Of a stretch of DNA of 64,000 nucleotides, positions 35,425 to 48,860 are shown in pieces. Below the pieces are notes generated by a model. The model did no database searches and was not told where the DNA came from. It was given only the letters and a program-made list of their open reading frames with translations. Every line of letters starts with the position of its first letter. The stretch's first letter is position 1. A program made the translations under genes and the position numbers. Source of the DNA: Plantago ovata (taxonomy: Eukaryota; Streptophyta; Magnoliopsida; Lamiales; Plantaginaceae); contig CM051457.1 of NCBI GenBank assembly GCA_028274465.1, positions 28,369,313 to 28,433,312 of the forward strand, given 5' to 3'.

Positions 35425-38400
35425 TCATTTAGTAGTAGAAACTTCTGCCTTCTTACGCTTGGTTGGGGGCTCTTCACCACCTTCTTCTTGGTTTCCATGG
35501 TTATTGTTCATCCCGTTTATTGCATCCTCACCAAGAAGAGATACATGCTTGCTGGTGATCGTGCGACCAGCCCTGAGCTTAGGGCCCCAGTGCCTCTCAG
35601 GATTTGGAAGGAATCTTGCAACCTTCTTTGCTTGTGCCTTGCTAACGGAAGCAACAGCTCGTGCAAAATTAGCCTGCAAGTGAATTAAACCAAACAAACT
35701 TCAGGTAAAGGTCAATTAGATATGGCAGTCAAGATTCTTGTAAAGCATAAACAAGTGAATACCTGAAGAACCGGTTCCTTGGCAAGGATGACGCTCCCAG
35801 CCTGGTCAGGTGCCTGAGCCTTTACGGGATGATTTTTCACCTGAGATAATAAAATTTAGCCAAAATCATAAATGATTTAAAGTCTCAGTTTAGATAAGGT
35901 TTGTCAACATTTGAATTCCTCAATTAGACATGGAATATGTTTCAGAACTTGCACTTGAGACTTTCCTTAAAAGTGCTCCGACAATACAAGCATAGGTTGC
36001 ATATACTTAGATTACAGCAAAGGACAATGTGCTTCTTACCCAGCAGCGCATAATATCCCAAATCACATCCATAGGAGCATCTGTTTTCAAACCCAAGGGA
36101 TTCACATGACTTCCTGAGATACGATACCCCGCATTAATCACCGCTGAACGGAATATGACAGCAGATGGCGAAGTGCATTTTAATGTTGCACAGAGATTGT
36201 GCAAACTCAGAAACAGAGGAACATCAGGTAATTCCTGAAAAACAAACCAAGGTTAGGTGAGAATACAGCACGTTTCACAGCAACAATGAACATTTTCAAA
36301 AACAACAAACAGGACAAGTAGAAAATGAAAGAACTTTCCATTTTGTATTTTGTCGAGCAATAACTAAACCTATTATATATAAGCAGGAGAAAGAGAGATA
36401 AGAAAAGGAAAGCTAGTTTTTCATAAACTGAATCCATTTTCTGAATAACAGACGGGGTCAGGGGCATGAATGAATCAAATTTCTCACACACATGACCTAA
36501 AGAAATCACTTTGTCTTACTCTCATCCATATTTCTAGTGGCGTTCAGCAAAAATTGAGGTAGCACTTACCCATTCTAATACAATATCCAGAAACTGACCA
36601 TGACAATTACGAAAAATTATCTGCTATAAAAGCTAGCATACCTCTGAAATTGTAGTCAAAACAGCAGAAATCCGACCAAAAGCAGGATACCGGTCCTTCA
36701 TTGATTTGACATCGGCCAGAATGGAGTTAACCCATTCCATATCATGAATAGGAGCTGACCAGATAGGCCCACCCATGTTGAATTTCTTGCCACAATCGTT
36801 GCAATCTTGGGTAACAGTAGGACCAAATCCTGGAAGGTATCTCACACTGGTGTTCTAGTGGCATTTAAAGATGATGGAGAAAAGGATTAGATGTATTATT
36901 CAATAGAACATAAATGTCAAATCTTCACAAGAAATCATATGTAAGACAGAAGAGCATCATAAGTTCCAGGAAATGCAGAAATTTTACCTTAGTGACAGTC
37001 CTCCCAACAGGCTGAAGATGAAATGAATCACAACCAGTGCATTGATAAACATATGAAAGCTTTAGAGGAGTGTTCTTCATTGCACTTGCAGAACTGCAAA
37101 CAGAATGCTAATAAATCAGAACGGCAGAACGAAAGAACTCAAAAGCACTTTCACAATGTAGTGACAGCCATGCTACTCAAACCACCAGGAGTGTGTAAAT
37201 ATAGAAACTTAGAGGAGAAACATTCACCTGTATATACGAACAAAAACTCGTACATAGAAATCCATCTGAACAGATAACACGGGAACAATATACCTCTTGT
37301 ATCTGTTTGCATGGCTCTGCATTTGAGGGATGCATATTTTAGAACCAATACAACTGCAACTACATACTGATCCAATACCTCTCTAGTAAGATGTAATCGT
37401 AGATTGTGAAGGAAAAGGAATAAAGTGTTTTCTAATACAGCAATGGAGTATATACAAATATGTCTATGTCTGACAGAAGATGCTCGTGAAGGAGATATTT
37501 AAGTTTCCGTCCAGTATGCTAATTTTTTCCCCTACTTTACTGATAAAGAACTTGTTTATGTCTACGAGTTCCACAAATGTAACTGAATCCAACATGCTGT
37601 GGCACAATATATCTAATGAAACTTCAGTCTTGTCTACAGACACAATTTGCTTTCCACGTCATGACACTACATTTTGTAATATTTTTTTCAACGTAAAGGT
37701 ACTTGTGTCTTCTTGCGGTTATAATAAGTGGCTTCAATCACCAAACAATAAAAGTGCAGTTGAAAAGTAAATCTTCTGTCCGACTGCTGCACTAGTTATG
37801 TGGTTTACAATGTTCATTTACTTAAAGCAATAATTTCTTTATAAAGTAACGTACCTCGATACATGCAAGAAGGATTCGCAATGCCATCTCATGGCAATAC
37901 TTTCCTCTCAATGGATAAGAGCCATATCTGGTTCAACACAAGGAGCGCTGAGTCAAACTGCTCTTTTGTTGATTAAAGATTAGATAAATTAACTTGTTAA
38001 ATAAAAGTCTTACTTGGAATAGCATACTTCACCATTGCCCCCACAGAGCACTGCCATATCGGTTGCAGTGCACATCAAAATTCCCCCGTCAACAACTGAC
38101 TGAACCGCAGAGTCCAGGAATACAGACGGTGACCCATAAGGATCAAGATCAACCTACATTCAGATTTCACAAAAATAATGAACCACATCACAATACAATA
38201 AGAACTAAATGTAAACATTTAAGCAAGATTGGAAATCTTTGTGACATGAAAGATAAAACATATATAAGCGACAAACTGTGGAATGTTAAGGTGGGATCTT
38301 GACTTCAGTATGGATATGCATATAAATCAGAGTATAGTCGATGATACACGTGACTGATATAAATCCAGTATTCTTCTCCATATTCCTGCACAGCTCTTAC

Positions 38401-40022
38401 AGTATTTATTTTCTCAGTTGTTTTTTTTTCTTTCCTCCCTCCTTCAGCACCCTACACATTTTCTATGCCTAACCCTTTGCAATTCATAACATTATGAGAA
38501 AGAAAGATGAAGTTCTTGCCATATGTTTCACATTCCAGATTAGACAACAAAAATGTATATGCCACAATTGTTCACAGTAGCATACCACATCAAATTCTTT
38601 TGGATGGGTGAGCATGTAAACTCTAGCGTCAGCAAGGTGCGACTCCACCTTCGAACATGCCACAGAACCATTATATTTAATGTTTCTCCTGCAAGCTTCA
38701 ACAGATGCTACAGAACAACCAAAATAAATATTAGCATCCTGGCTCTAGAGGTCCAGATCATGTCACATGCAGAAAAGGGAGATCTTAAGGTCCTAACATT
38801 AATTGAATATAACTATCCATTAGAAAAAAACAAACAAATTTCTTCACAATCTTGAAGGGTGCTATCAACAATCAACACTTCCAGTATAGTTGCACCACAT
38901 AATTCCGTTTGTTGGAAAAAAAAAAGGGGGGGGGGGGGGGGGGGGTGGTAAAGGAAATAAATTAGTTACCTTTATCATTGTCACAGGCCACAACTTGACC
39001 GATTCCATCTATCTCACGCGCATATCTTAAAGCTCGGAGACCAGAAGCTGAGAGAGCCTGTCAAAACAACAACACACAGAATGAGCCTGTGATAACTGAC
39101 ATTGCATGAAGACACCAATCATTACAGCATAGCTTTCTCTGCAAAGTACATAAAAGAAACGGAAGCATAGTAAGACAAGTAATTAACAACCTCCAGAACT
39201 CGTGGTGGCTTCAGTTCAGCATGCCCTTTTCCTTCATGATTACCACCAGCAACCGTTTCCTCTGAGACACTGCAAGATTCATGTTCAGCCGCAGATTGCT
39301 CTTCAGAGACATCACACTCCCCATTCGACTTCCCATTGCTCATAACAGCATCATCAGCACCATTTTCCTCCTCGACAACAGCCTTAGGCCCAGCTTTCTT
39401 CCTCCTAGACCTCATAGCTTGATGCTCTTCTTCACGTTTCGAGATAAACGTCCTCGTTACCGCAATTGACATGTCTCGGTTGTTAACCTAGCAGTCATAC
39501 ATTCATCCCAAAGCTTAATCCCATACCAATACCAGTAATGCAAGCACTACTAAGATGCTCATCGACTCAATTACCCATTTAATCACATACAATAAGCATA
39601 AACACTATAAACAAGCTCATTAACTTAAGTAACTATCTAATTCCATGTTTTTACAAACATGAAAGATCCAACTCACTAATTTATATCAGGAAAAAAAAAA
39701 AAGCATAATGCAAACAATCAAACAAATTAGAGCAATGCAAGCAATATTAGAAGGCTCATATATATTCAGTTAATCCCTCTATTACATTGTAATTAACATA
39801 AAAATCCGCCCATCAACTCACTAAACAAATTCAATGCTTCATAGCTCAATAAACAATTAAACTATAAACATGTATAACAAGGACCTGAGCTTTGTTGTAG
39901 AAGACTTCATTTTTGGCATGCATAAGGATCTCAGCCTCGCCTTCTTTGATGACGACGAATTCATTGATATCGAACTTCTGCGGCTTATCTTCTTCCCCTG
40001 TTTTTTCATCGGTGGCGCCCAT
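35425..40022 (-). CDS. TRM1: tRNA (guanine-26-N2)-dimethyltransferase TRM1
   Basis: Twelve exons from 40022 down: 39885-40022, 39191-39487, 38970-39057, 38586-38707, 38014-38153, 37855-37927, 37228-37316, 36988-37093, 36642-36854, 36040-36234, 35763-35840, 35425-35673. They join in frame to 595 residues, the usual plant TRM1 length. The enzyme makes N2,N2-dimethylguanosine at position 26 of tRNAs using S-adenosylmethionine. Seen: the N-terminal [28 protein letters not shown] block, the SAM-binding [15 protein letters not shown] segment (from ~146), the catalytic DLDPYGSP motif (~217-223), a zinc-type CxxC (YQCTGCDSF) with a second CNDCG, and a basic C-terminus TKRKKAE suggesting nuclear targeting. 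An acidic, low-complexity insert (exon 2, ~80-135) is typical of plant forms. Intron 3 holds a 20-G tract. The pair with nearby tRNA genes is coincidental. Confidence 0.95.
38916..38945 (+). repeat. A10-G20 homopolymer tract in TRM1 intron 3
   Basis: Ten A followed by about twenty G, 24 bp from the 3' end of exon 3 on the coding strand. On the transcript it is a C-run, so an RNA G-quadruplex is not expected there; the plus DNA strand could form one. The length in the genome may be uncertain, because such runs are error-prone to sequence. Confidence 0.9.
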
Positions 40023-40664
40023 GGTTTTCCGGCGGCGGAATACGGCGGAGAGCGGGGAGTAATTTTTGATTCCGGTGAGAAATTGGGGGAGGAGAGATAT
40101 ACGAAGTATAGTGAGAGAGGGAAAGTGGGTTTTATGCGGAATGGAGAGAAACTAAGAAAGTTGGGAGAAAACCCTAACCGTTTTGTTACTGGAAACACAC
40201 ACGACTGTGAGAACTTGGAAGAAGCTGGTGTTGAATTTGATGCGGTAAGGTAAAAATATAATTAAAAAAATAAAAAAGAAAAGAAAAATAAAAGAAAAAC
40301 AATTACTAGTAGATCTTTTATTTAATGCGATTAACTATTTTTATTTTCTTCATTACCACTCCAATAATTTTGTGCATGCCTACAGATACTCCCACCGACC
40401 ACCGTTGCTTTAACATTTTCTACTAGGTGTAGTTTTCAAACCATTTTTTATTCTGTTTTTTATTTCTTATATTTGCTTTTAAAATTGTTTTATATAGATT
40501 TGTATAATATGTGTGGTGTTTCGTTTAGTGTTAGAATTAACAAAAAATATGTGTGGGATAAAAGTTTGTCAAAGAAATAAAGGTAATTAGATAAATAATT
40601 TATTAAATTACCTACGAAATTGAATACATAAAATTAAAAAGTAAAGGAGTATTAACACAATTCG
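40023..40664. promoter_or_regulatory. TRM1 upstream region
   Basis: An open frame on the plus strand (39870-40253) is antisense to TRM1 exon 1 and is not a gene. Beyond 40250 the sequence is A/T-rich with no coding signal. No convincing TATA box was found for TRM1, as is common for housekeeping genes. Confidence 0.4.
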
Positions 40665-40712
40665 AATGCGTAAAGGATACGATAAAGTGGTGTACTAGAA
40701 TAGAGCTGGATG
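40665..40712 (+). mobile_element. SINE copy 3, left part (split)
   Basis: AAAGTGGTGTACTAGAATAG...GCTGGATG aligns with the head of SINE copy 2 (AAGGTGGTCTAGCGGAATGG...GTGGAATAG). It stops at the left border of the hAT-like composite, and the rest of the SINE resumes at 42270. The target duplication of this SINE itself could not be fixed. Confidence 0.6.
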
Positions 40713-42269
<1,557 letters not shown>

Positions 42270-42385
42270 GCTGGATGGGAGAAGGGAGGTGCATATGTTT
42301 TGATCCATGACGGAGGCATAAGGTGGCCTAGGAGTAAAGTGTGGTTGGTATAGGAGTATTATAATTTTTGTCGTTCCAAAAAGAG
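42270..42385 (+). mobile_element. SINE copy 3, right part (split)
   Basis: After the second GCTGGATG the sequence GGGAGAAGGGAGGTGCATATG continues the SINE body. It has a decayed B-box (TTTTGATCC), the GACGGAGGCATAAGGTGG middle and the TTTTTGTCGTTCC tail, all matching copies 1 and 2. More diverged than those copies, so older. Confidence 0.75.
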
Positions 42386-42729
42386 AAAAAAAAAAGATTA
42401 TTCAACATGAGATGAACACTTCTAATAACAGTATTGCAAACGACAAATTTAGCCTGAGGGCATAAAATGAATCGTAACCTAGCAGCTAGATAACTTAAAT
42501 GTCCCACGCACGGGCCAAAATACGGAAATAGAGAAATTGTCTTGACAAATGAATAATAAAACTGCATTGAGGCTTAAAAAGACCATTGGACCGACACCTA
42601 CAGGGATCGAGAGTTGATTACTGATTCCATCATTCTCCTTGAAAACAATAGAAGCTCGAACTCAAGTTGTTTCAACAATAGAAGGACCCACACGTTCAGC
42701 AATAGTCAAGTCTTCAATCAAGTGATGAA
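42386..42729. other. Non-coding spacer between split SINE and gypsy remnant
   Basis: No gene seen. The minus-strand frame at 42328-42567 overlaps the SINE tail and has no domain. Confidence 0.35.
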
Positions 42730-44010
42730 ATTTCTTATCGTTCATATCCATGCCAACCACATGCTGAGGTCTAAGCGTGTCGGGTTCCAAAGGTAAAAAA
42801 GTTTGATCTTCTTGTTAGCCTTCACAAAAGAGTAATTGTTGTGACGAAGAAGTTGCGCATTATCAACATCCACAACATCACCGATCACCATATCCGCATA
42901 GTGCTCCCCAATAGCAAAAATAACTTCACGTTGACCAACAACCCCAATCATTTCCACATCCTTTATTCATCGAAGTGTGTAAGGGCGAGGATGAAGAAAG
43001 ACTTTCAAATTAAGGGCATCAACCACAACTGTACAGATAATATTGGTGGAACAACCACTATCAATGATTGTGGAAAACACCCTATCAACAATCATAGCGC
43101 GAGTTTAAAAAATGTATGCCTTCTAAGTATAATCAATGAGTTCTTGAACAAGATAAATACGACGTAACCTCATATTCAATATACCCTTTCCTCGTGTTCA
43201 ACATTCACCAAGTACACATCATCAACCTTTTGTTTATCTATTCCATCATTAACGATATTAACTTGACAATGTTTAGGGCATTGGTTAGATATGTGACCAG
43301 ATTCTTTGCACCGAAATAATTAAATAGTGGCCCTAGGTTTGGTGTAAGGGTTATTAGCTCCTATTATAGCCTATAACTCCCCTTTTACTAACTGACCCGT
43401 CATTGGCCTCAAGAGCTCCATTATGACCCTTACCACTACCAGAATAAGCACCGGATGATGTACCGCAAGATTGCAACTTTTTCAATCTACTAGCTGTCCT
43501 AGTATTTGTATGACAATATGCAGAACACTCAGCTCTTAATGCAATACTTTGTACATTAGATAAAGTGTGCACAGGTGCAACACCAAGCTCAGAATAATAT
43601 TAGAATTCAAACCATGAATAAAACGTGACACCAACTGATTTTCAGATTCAGTAACATTATTACGACACAAAATCCTCATAAATTCAGTGCAATAATCAGA
43701 AAACATTTTGGTTGGTGACATTCCAAAAACTGAGTATATTGCATATGTTATTGCAACAACCATCTCGTGCGAGTCGAAGTCCATCGGTGCCTCTCTTGGC
43801 GATGTTGAGATTGTTGAAACTACTCCCACCAAGCAGAAGCACCACTTTTCCAGCCTAAAACTCACAATAACTACCTGTCTTTCCTCAGGAACGTCGGCAC
43901 ACTCAAAAAATTTGTCAGCATTTGCTAACCAATCAATCATCTCTTCAATATTAGTATCAATGGAGAAATTAGAAGGTAGGTCGATTTTGAACTTAAATTC
44001 ATGGTCACAC
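42730..44010 (-). pseudogene. Ty3/gypsy gag-protease remnant
   Basis: On the minus strand, a gag N-region (FKIDLPSNFSIDTNIEEMIDWLANADKFFE, about 43890-44000) is followed by a gag body. Next are a zinc-knuckle-like RCKESGHISNQCPKHC (about 43262-43309, first Cys replaced) and a retropepsin region with the IDSGCSTNII active-site block near 43035-43075. After that come VEMIGVVGQREVIFAIGEHYAD and a short stretch of the linker before reverse transcriptase. There are several frame changes, an internal stop where TLR-W-IK is usual, and a deletion after the QLLR segment. No LTRs or reverse transcriptase were found, so it is a dead internal fragment. Confidence 0.75.
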
Positions 44011-44390
44011 CACTGTGGTAAACCTGGGACTGGGGTTCCTCATCATAATCACCATCCAAACAAGCGGATGATGGCCATTAGCTTGATTGGTGTAGCTAAA
44101 GGGTGGAGTGCGAGGGTTATCAACATACATCCCGAGAAAGTACCATCAAAATCCCTACATTGTGGAGTGTACCACCCATGAGCCTCATAGCTTTGACTAA
44201 AAAGTCCAAACCAAATACAGAGTTGATAAGGGGAAAAATATTTTTGTTGACTAAATTTTATCTTGACATGAGGCGGGAAAAGTGTTCACCGGTGTTTCAA
44301 ACTTTTCAAATGTGGTTCGCTAAAATTGAAAATGAAGATAGCAATTAAAAATGAAAAAGTGATAAACAAAAATAAAAATAAAAATAAAAT
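44011..44390. other. Spacer left of the tRNA-Ile array
   Basis: From about 44230 on, the sequence (TTTATCTTGACATGAGG...AATGAAGATAGCAATTAAAA) is a diverged copy of 45295-45360, the spacer left of the third tRNA. This marks the edge of the tandem duplication. Confidence 0.5.
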
Positions 44391-44464
44391 TGGCCCATGC
44401 AGGTCTCGAACCTGCGACCTTCGCGTTATTAGCACGACGCTCTAACCAACTGAGCTAATGGGCC
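44391..44464 (-). tRNA. trnI-AAU: tRNA-Ile (anticodon AAU), copy 1
   Basis: A 74-nt cloverleaf on the minus strand: acceptor GGCCCAT/ATGGGCC, A-box TAGCTCAGTTGG, anticodon loop CTAATAA reading AAU (inosine at the first position after editing), B-box GGTTCGAGACC, discriminator A. The downstream T-rich ATTTTATTTTTATTTTTATT supplies pol III termination. Identical in sequence to copies 2 and 3. Confidence 0.97.
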
Positions 44465-44600
44465 ATCTGGGAAGGAAATTTTTCCCAACCCTTATTTGTA
44501 CCTTAGCTATGCACACGCATGTAGGTTACTTTAAAGTATATAATGTTAGATATTATGGTTAACACACACTAATTATGTTCTGTTTTTAATTGAGATAGTT

Positions 44601-44628
44601 CATGACGCTCTAAGCAACTATATGGCCC
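44601..44628 (-). pseudogene. tRNA-Ile 5'-half pseudo copy
   Basis: CATGACGCTCTAAGCAACTATATGGCCC corresponds to the 5' part of the neighbouring tRNA-Ile genes (acceptor, D arm and start of the anticodon stem) with several changes. The rest of the tRNA is missing. The flank after it (ATCTGGGAAG...CCAACCCTTATTTGTACC) copies the flank of tRNA copy 1, so it is a decayed fourth unit of the tandem array. Confidence 0.8.
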
Positions 44629-44956
44629 ATCTGGGAAGTCAATTTTTTCCAACCCTTATTTGTACCTTATATGTGCACGCGCATGTAGGTTACTTTAAAC
44701 TTTGAAATATATAATATTAGGCATTATGGTTAACACACACTAATTACGTTCTGTTTGTAACTGAGATAGTTTGATTAATGTTGTTTATGTAGATATAAGA
44801 ACAAGTTGGATGTATCAAATTGTAATTTTAGCAATAAAATTTACTTTAGTACTCTAAAATATATGTCCAATCAAATACCTTTTTAATAATTTGTTATCTT
44901 GACACAAGGAGGAAAAAAGTGTTAAAAATGTAAACCGTTAGATACATAAATATTAA

Positions 44957-45030
44957 TGGCCCATGCAGGTCTCGAACCTGCGACCTTCGCGTTATTAGCA
45001 CGACGCTCTAACCAACTGAGCTAATGGGCC
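44957..45030 (-). tRNA. trnI-AAU: tRNA-Ile (anticodon AAU), copy 2
   Basis: Same 74-nt sequence as copy 1, with intact A- and B-boxes and AAU anticodon. Downstream on the minus strand the first run of four or more T is ~25 nt away (ACATTTTTAAC). It may therefore make a longer 3' trailer than copies 1 and 3. Confidence 0.95.
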
Positions 45031-45384
45031 ATTTGTTCAACTTATTTTTTTTTAAACATTATGACTTTCATCTTGACGCACACGCATGTAGATTAGTTTA
45101 AACTTTAAAGTATATAATAGTAGACATTATGGTTAACACACACTAATTTTGCACGGTTTATTATTAAGTTAGTTCGATTAATGTTGTTTCTCTAGATATC
45201 AGAACAAGTCGAATGTATCGAGTTGTAATTTTACCTTAAAGTTTTGCTTTAGTATTCTAAAAATTTCAAATCAAATAAGGAGTTAATGATTTTTTATCTT
45301 TACATGATGGGGCATTCAAATATGATTTGCTAAATTTGACAATGAAGATAGCAATTAAAATAAAAACCAATAAACCAAAATGAA

Positions 45385-45458
45385 TGGCCCATGCAGGTCT
45401 CGAACCTGCGACCTTCGCGTTATTAGCACGACGCTCTAACCAACTGAGCTAATGGGCC
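45385..45458 (-). tRNA. trnI-AAU: tRNA-Ile (anticodon AAU), copy 3
   Basis: Same 74-nt sequence as copies 1 and 2. A TTTT run lies a few nucleotides downstream (CATTTTGG). It starts 127 bp before the zinc-protein gene ATG and is transcribed away from it. Confidence 0.97.
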
Positions 45459-45584
45459 AACTGATTTTCTCTATGGTGTAGTAATGATTATCCAAAATTA
45501 ACTAAAACTAATGTATTATGAATGGATAAGGTTCTTATAAAGTGCTCATAATATCTCAGACAGAAGATCAGAAAAGAAAGATCC

Positions 45585-46100
45585 ATGTTAGAACACATAA
45601 CAGCCAGTGAGGTCGCAGGATATGCAGTCGGGGCTCTGCTCCTCTCTGCCACCATTTCGGCCACCAAAATCGACTCCTTCATTTCCTCGTCTCAACGCAG
45701 GTAACAAAATGAATTCACTCAAGAAAACCTTATGTTTATTTGGCTTTACATAAATGTTTCTCGTACTTTAAACAAATTAAGCATCATGGATCTTGTTCCT
45801 CTTCATTTACATCTTTTACTTGTCTTAGAATCTTGGTGCTTTTAAATAAAGTATGGCACTTATTTTACTGTTGTACAATGACAATCAATCAGCTCACTGG
45901 GAATGTGCAAAAAATGTGGTGATTTGAAGCTGATAGCATGCTCCAAGTGCAGAGGCACCGGATTGATCAAACAAGGAGGTCCTTTTACTTTGGCCCCTGT
46001 TGTTGATGTTAAGTCGAAATTGAGAGCTCCTTCGTGCACCAACTGTCGTGCTAGAGGGCATTTTTCTTGTCCCGAGTGTTCTAACTTGCCTCAAGCTTGA
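45585..46100 (+). CDS. Small four-CxxC zinc protein (DnaJ cysteine-rich / BSD2-like)
   Basis: Two exons, 45585-45700 and 45893-46100, give 107 residues. The N-terminus has a hydrophobic stretch (YAVGALLLSATISA, ~13-26) that could be a membrane segment or part of a targeting peptide. Four CxxC pairs follow: C44/C47, C55/C58 (within CSKCRGTG, the DnaJ-type CxxCxGxG), C87/C90 and C98/C101. This layout matches the zinc-finger part of DnaJ type I and plant BSD2-like proteins, here without a J domain. Such proteins usually assist folding or assembly in chloroplasts; that role is inference. It is convergent with the RCC1 gene. Confidence 0.85.
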
Positions 46101-46598
46101 ACCAGCTAGAGTCATCTGTGATAGCACTGATTACACATAAACCTGGTCTGAGTTAATTATTTTGAATTGTATGGTGAATTTGAGACACATAAAGGATCAA
46201 GTTACAGTTACAGTACTTATGCATTCTGTTTGTCTCTTTCTCTTCTCATATCATAGAGTAAAAACATAAACGGAAAAGAAAAAAGAGACAATTGCATTGT
46301 TAAAAAGGTTTAAACATGACATTAAAGTAAATACCCAACTAAAACCATTGTAATAGTGGTTTCAGAATGGTTTTGTGTACAGTTACAGAGTTCTTAACCT
46401 ACATAAGGTACAATGTTTCTTAATTAGTATCTGCACTACATGACACACATGACTTCACAAATTGAGAGATATAACAACATGTTTCTATACAATACAACAC
46501 AAGAACAATCATTATTCAATGTTCCAGTGGTACAAATTATGCAATGCTAAATCCACCCGTAAAAGAATAGGTGATCCTCAGCTATGGGTACATAACAT
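46101..46598. other. Shared 3' flank of two convergent genes
   Basis: 498 bp between the stop codons of the zinc protein (+) and RCC1 gene (-). No gene seen; it must hold both 3' UTRs and polyadenylation sites. Confidence 0.5.
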
Positions 46599-48826
46599 TT
46601 AAATGGAGAATCCAACTGCGTCATAGTTGCCGTTTCCCCCGTTGATAGTGTGCTCCCTGCATAAGCCAAAAGATCGAAACAAGAGTTTTATTACATCAGT
46701 GGGAAGAGAGACATAATTTTTGCACATTAACGAAAAAAACTACAACTCGCATTCATGTTACTCTATAACGAGGAAAGCAAACAGCAATTTGGACATGATC
46801 ACACTCTCACATATCAAATAATTGAACCTATAGAATATTAAACCAGCTGCAAAGTGCAGTTTCATCACAGCATGTTGCGAGAAAGGTAGTGTTATTACCT
46901 TAGTCTTCCACAAAGGCGAGCTAAAGCATCTGATCCAGTTCGTAGTGCAACATCTTCAATCTCTGATGCATTTGATAAATTAACATTATTTGCCAGCGTA
47001 AACTCACACAATTCCTTCAATGAAAATGCATCAGTCAGTACTGCAGAGTGGCCGCCACCTGCAGCTAACTTCCGAACTTCACCAACGCACCTGCATAAAG
47101 AAGTTCCCATATCATTTCTTGTATCTAAAAGAAAATACATAGCAGGGGTTTGTTAATTTCTCAAATTCGTAGGTTTTTGGGATATTCTATTTAAACCAAA
47201 GGGGTTCTTGGAGAAATTCACATTTCACCCTGGAAAATTAACCTTTATGACATCAAGAAAGGGAGACATAAACAGGGGAAAAGTTTCTACATCATACCAG
47301 TCAACTGGAGAAGGATACCAAGCATATGTAGATTTCTCATTAGCAGCTTGGCCATAGCTATTGTAACCCCACCCATGAATTCTCCCATCCTTGGTATAAA
47401 TGAGCGTGTGTGAATGCCCACAGCTAATGAGTTTCACATCATTTGGGATCACTAACACGGGTATATTACGGAGCAGCATGTCAGAGACTTTCGCTGTGCA
47501 AGAGAAGAATCCATTCTGGGGCCCCAGGCCCAATTGCCCAGCTTGGCCTCCACCCCAGGCGTATAAAGCTCCCTTATCAGTTAAAGCACAAGTGTGCACA
47601 CCGCCGCATGCGACATCCTTTATAGTTATGCCATCTAGGGCAACTACACGCCTAGGCAACAATTCTTTTTCACCAGACTGAAGTGAACAATGCCCAAGTT
47701 GCCCCATGCTCCCAAGTCCCCAAGTGTAGCTGTGATGTAGACGCATTATCCAAGAGTCAAAAGAATCCTTAGCTCAGTAATGATGAAAGTAAGTGCATAC
47801 AAGTGAGAGGTGTCGACTTTGAACATAGAAGAAACCCCATCCCCGAGTCTGTTAAAATAGTTTAGATAATTCATTTATCATAGATCTATCTATCATCAAG
47901 AGAGTCATGTTTCAAAGGTGGTATTTGGAATCATGAAATCTTCAGCAAAACTCTTCTCATATAGTTGATGGGGTCAAGGAACTTATTATACACTCAAACT
48001 CCAATACAAGTATAAACAGGACATGCAATGTGGCTAAATACTACTTCTACTGTGTGACAAGTGTATTTTGTTTACTCCTACTCATTTTGAGGCATAAACA
48101 ATCAGCAATGACAGAAAATGTACACTTATGTAAGTACCAAAAAGTTGTGTGGAGCAGTGGAAGTACAGGCACAAGGTAACCGAGAAAATGCAGTAAGGAG
48201 ACTTTAATGAGCTGGAAAAAGAGAAACATGCAACCAAAGCAAAGAATAGAATCAGGTCAAATCAAAGTGAGGCAATCTAATTCTTTACTCTTCCCATAAA
48301 AGAATCATGTAAAAATAGTTATCTCCTAAAATTTTCCTATTGGACACTTCACCTCCCCATTATCTTCCAAGAAAATCAGCATGTCATATAGTTATAACCT
48401 GTACATGCGAACAACTACTTCGCATGCGTAACTAAAGAATGTATCATCTCCATCATCAAAGTCCTAAAGAACACTTACACCTCGCCATTATATGATATAG
48501 CTGCCGTGTGATACTCTCCACATGAAACCTGGGTAATCTTCACAAGCTCGGGGGCTTCATCGAGGAACCTAGCATATCCCTTAATTATTCGAGCCCCCTG
48601 TAGGCCTTCACAGGTAATACCTCTCCCAAGCTGACCACACTCATTATAGCCTGATTTACCATATCAGTGACAAATTTCTGATCAATAATACATACACGCA
48701 ACAACCAAGTTCGAAGAGATCCAATCCTAAAGTTTTAGTGAGTCCAAGATACAAAACCATTGACTAGCAAACATACATATTATTACAACATCTTAAGATG
48801 CATGACACACACACACACACACACAC

Positions 48827-48860
<34 letters not shown>

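Larger units (their letters stand above)
44230..45460 (-). repeat. Tandem array of ~430-bp tRNA-Ile units
   Basis: Each unit is a tRNA plus its 5' flank. Shared flank landmarks include CACACGCATGTAG, TATGGTTAACACACACTAATT and GATTAATGTTGTTT, spaced as in tandem copies after 44464, 44628 and 45030. Flanks differ by many point changes and indels, while the three complete tRNA bodies are identical. Confidence 0.8.

Noticed and set aside
39870..40253. 127-codon plus-strand open frame
   Set aside because: Antisense to TRM1 exon 1 and its leader; the minus-strand reading matches a known family residue by residue.
43040..43940. Plus-strand frames in the 43-44 kb region
   Set aside because: The minus strand reads as gypsy gag and protease, so these are antisense shadows.
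47400..47681. Plus-strand open frames of 60-93 codons
   Set aside because: Shadow frames opposite RCC1 exon 6.
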